From: an uncultured Alphaproteobacteria bacterium
GTDB lineage: Bacteria; Pseudomonadota; Alphaproteobacteria; RF32; CAG-239
Length of the DNA stretch: 64,000 bases
Assembly: GCA_944393695.1 (NCBI GenBank)
Contig: CALYAY010000004.1
Location: 38,077-102,076, forward strand
Direction: 5' to 3'
The notes below the pieces were generated by a model. That model saw nothing but the letters and a program-made list of their open reading frames with translations. It searched no databases and had not been told where the DNA came from. Positions within the stretch are counted from its first letter, which is position 1, and each line of letters begins with the position of its first letter. Positions 62,320 through 64,000 of this stretch are shown piece after piece. Both the position numbers and the translations under genes were made by a program.

Positions 62320-62790
62320 TTCTTTATGTCATTCCCGGCTTGCCCGGAGTATCCAGGTCAAATAAAGTTGCTTTATACCCTCCCCCTAAAACATTAGACA
62401 TCATATTTCCCCGCCCTAAAAACTTAGGCCTCTTTATATTCCCCTCCCTAAAGACTTAGGGAGGGAAAGGGAGGGTTTCATCTTTCAAATAAAAAAACTG
62501 TCATCCCTCGTTCAGCGCCAGTCTGAACGTCAAGGGATCTTCCTTATTGCCCTCTCCCCTTTTGAAAGGGGAGCCGGTGGGGTCAAATATCAGCCTTATC
62601 TTTTCTCAGCCTCCCTTTTCCCTGTCACCCTCGGGTTTAACCCGAGGATCTAGGCAAAAAAGTCATCCATTTCTTCACCTCGCCCTTAAGGGGAGAGGTC
62701 GACACAACGTGTCGGGTGAGGGTGACAATCAAGTATCCTTATATCCTCCCCCTAATATTTTAGGGGGAGTTAGAGGGGGTTTTAAAACCT
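62320..62790. repeat. Mosaic of palindromic repeats upstream of Cys-rich locus 4
   Basis: Between 62250 and 62824 nothing codes. Element D at 62328-62360 and a relative (CCTCGGGTTTAACCCGAGG) at 62628-62655; element A at 62441-62466; element B at 62498-62598; element E (CCCTTAAGGGGAG plus CGACACAACGTGTCG) at about 62678-62737; element C at 62743-62770. The segment 62360-62500 is nearly identical to 31110-31250 upstream of locus 1. Confidence 0.88.
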
Positions 62791-62824
62791 CGTCCGATTT
62801 CCCGTCTTAACTCAAAATTAACTA

Positions 62825-62853
62825 TTTACAACTGTTTTGAAATTTGTTAATAT
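62825..62853 (+). promoter_or_regulatory. Promoter of Cys-rich locus 4
   Basis: TTTACA, a 17-base spacer, TAATAT, leader GAGATTCGTGAAGACAACAA and AGGTGAT before ATGATG, as at the other three loci. Confidence 0.72.
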
Positions 62854-62888
62854 GAGATTCGTGAAGACAACAACAGACAGGTGATATT

Positions 62889-64000
62889 ATGATGAAACTA
62901 TCCAAAGCATTAATGCTGTCGGTTTCCGGGCTGATGTTTACGTCCGGCGGCAGCGCCGCTTCAATTCATAATTTAACATCTTTCAACACTCCGGGTGCGG
63001 TTACATTTGTCCACACACCTTATACACACACCTCTCATCCGGAGAAAGTGTTGTTGTCTTCTGCCTTTTATTTTCTCCCTGAAAACTCAGGGAGCTCTCT
63101 ATCCTATTCCCTATCTAAAAACTTAGGGAGCTCTCTATTCTATCCCCTCCCTAAAGACTTAGGGAGGGGGTGGGGAGGGTTTCACAACACCACCCTCATC
63201 CAACTCGCCGCCACCTGTTTTGTAACCGACACTTCAGCCTGTTCGGGGAATGAGTTTAGCGGCAATAATGCCGATGATGACGGACACGGGGCTCCCGGTG
63301 GGCCGGGAGACGGTGATGATTATGATTTGGATAATGCTGAACGCTGCCATCAGGAAGGATATACCCAAACCTCCTGTCCCGAAGGTCAGGAACCTTCCAA
63401 CACCTGCCCCTATGACAGCACTTATTTCGAAAAATGTGTTTCCTCCTGTCCTTCGAATTATGTGACCTGTGAAGTCCCTTATTATGGTGTCGGAGAGGCT
63501 TGCGACGGGAAATATGCCTCATGTGAAAAAGATACTGAGCGTGCCTGTCAGGAATTAAACCCCGGTTATGTTGACGAATGCGGAACCGGACAACAATTAA
63601 GTGATGACAGATGTTCTTACGACAATACTTACGGCACCTGCTGCAACACCTGTGCGGGATATGATAACACCACCATTCCTGAAGGCTATGTTCAGGACGG
63701 CGAAGCCTGCACCAGCTGTGATGGGCAGGAACATTACAAAATAAAACCTAATCCCTGCGACGGCTTTATGGACTGCGGCAGCATGGGCGGTGAAGCAGGC
63801 GCAAAGACCTGCCTGTCGGGAACGACCACCATGTATGACAATTGTAAGGCCTGCCCGAACTTGGGAGAATACACCACCTGTCCGAGCTGCACCATATGCC
63901 AGTATGAAGAATGCTCGGGCTTATGGTACGCCACCGGCTGTGCCACAAATTGCACCAACTACTGTAATCCCCCGACAACCGATTGCCAGGCTCTGGGATA
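62889..64000 (+). CDS. Exported cysteine-rich modular protein, copy 4 (3' end outside window)
   Basis: About 370 residues are visible. Signal peptide (MMKLSKALMLSVSGLMFTSG), then the longest palindromic insert of the family, IQLAATCFVTDTSACSGNEF, the acidic Gly/Asp stretch and Cys modules nearly identical to copy 1 as far as DCQALGY at the window edge. Copy 1 needs about 24 more residues from there, so only the last module is missing. Nucleotide identity to copy 1 in the 3' part is high, suggesting gene conversion. A second, smaller Cys-rich gene may follow outside the window. Confidence 0.82.
   Translation, partial: MMKLSKALMLSVSGLMFTSGGSAASIHNLTSFNTPGAVTFVHTPYTHTSHPEKVLLSSAFYFLPENSGSSLSYSLSKNLGSSLFYPLPKDLGRGWGGFHNTTLIQLAATCFVTDTSACSGNEFSGNNADDDGHGAPGGPGDGDDYDLDNAERCHQEGYTQTSCPEGQEPSNTCPYDSTYFEKCVSSCPSNYVTCEVPYYGVGEACDGKYASCEKDTERACQELNPGYVDECGTGQQLSDDRCSYDNTYGTCCNTCAGYDNTTIPEGYVQDGEACTSCDGQEHYKIKPNPCDGFMDCGSMGGEAGAKTCLSGTTTMYDNCKACPNLGEYTTCPSCTICQYEECSGLWYATGCATNCTNYCNPPTTDCQALG
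63068..63186. repeat. Three palindromic elements inserted in frame in Cys-rich protein 4
   Basis: CTCCCTGAAAACTCAGGGAG, then CCCTATCTAAAAACTTAGGG, then CCCTCCCTAAAGACTTAGGG continuing AGGGGG with TGGGGAGGGTTTCA. The two AGCTCTCTAT joints show a short local duplication. Translated FLPENSGSS, YSLSKNLGSS and YPLPKDLGRG. Confidence 0.88.

Overview
The window looks like a chromosome segment of a Gram-negative, flagellated member of the Alphaproteobacteria, probably an uncultivated host- or gut-associated lineage; the lineage is inferred from gene order and motif style, not computed. Pointers are the mltB-rlpA-dacC-tmk-holB-tatD block, the lspA / BamF-like lipoprotein / paired M16 peptidases / pgi / mutL block, tpiA-secG-pyrG with ppiD divergent, rpmI-rplT-pheS-pheT, mfd next to recG, and a flgB-flgC-fliE cluster with an orphan FlhB C-terminal-like gene.

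Layout. 1-6.0 kb: minus-strand cell-wall and replication operon, cut by the left edge inside tatD. 6.1-9.7 kb: sugar transporter, small lipoprotein, tRNA-Ser(TGA), a degenerate histidine-phosphatase-like protein, 3-methyladenine glycosylase, cold-shock protein. 9.9-16.9 kb: mutL to lspA operon. 17-19.5 kb: mgtE, a glycosyltransferase and tRNA-Leu(GAG). 19.5-20.0 kb: an exact 240-bp tandem duplication full of hairpins. 20-21.7 kb: flagellar genes. 21.9-25 kb: a three-gene cassette (ATPase-dead SNF2-like protein, IbrA-like PP-loop protein, IbrB-like ParB protein). 25-30.7 kb: pagP, pyrG, secG, tpiA, ppiD. 33.9-45.2 kb: TerB-like gene, mfd, recG, polysaccharide deacetylase, lysS, an orphan gene, lexA. 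47.7-52.1 kb: phe and ribosomal-protein genes. 55.2-62.2 kb: small membrane protein, Slt-type transglycosylase, two exported proteins, uracil-DNA glycosylase, TPR lipoprotein.

Accessory theme. Four loci (31.8, 46.0, 53.5 and 62.9 kb) carry a family of exported cysteine-rich modular proteins. Each locus has the same promoter architecture (17-bp spacer, related leader) and is preceded by a 500-900-bp mosaic of short palindromic repeats. The same palindromes are also inserted in frame, in different numbers, at one identical point inside all four proteins. At least two loci encode a second, smaller Cys-rich protein directly downstream. One of these (32953-33879) ends in a C-type-lectin/DUF1566-like domain whose last ~130 bases look like the variable region of a diversity-generating retroelement (DGR); no reverse transcriptase is in the window.

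The strongest candidates for something undescribed are the DGR-like target inside this Cys-rich family, the protein-invading palindromes, the SNF2-like/IbrA/IbrB cassette, and the 240-bp tandem hairpin element next to fliE.
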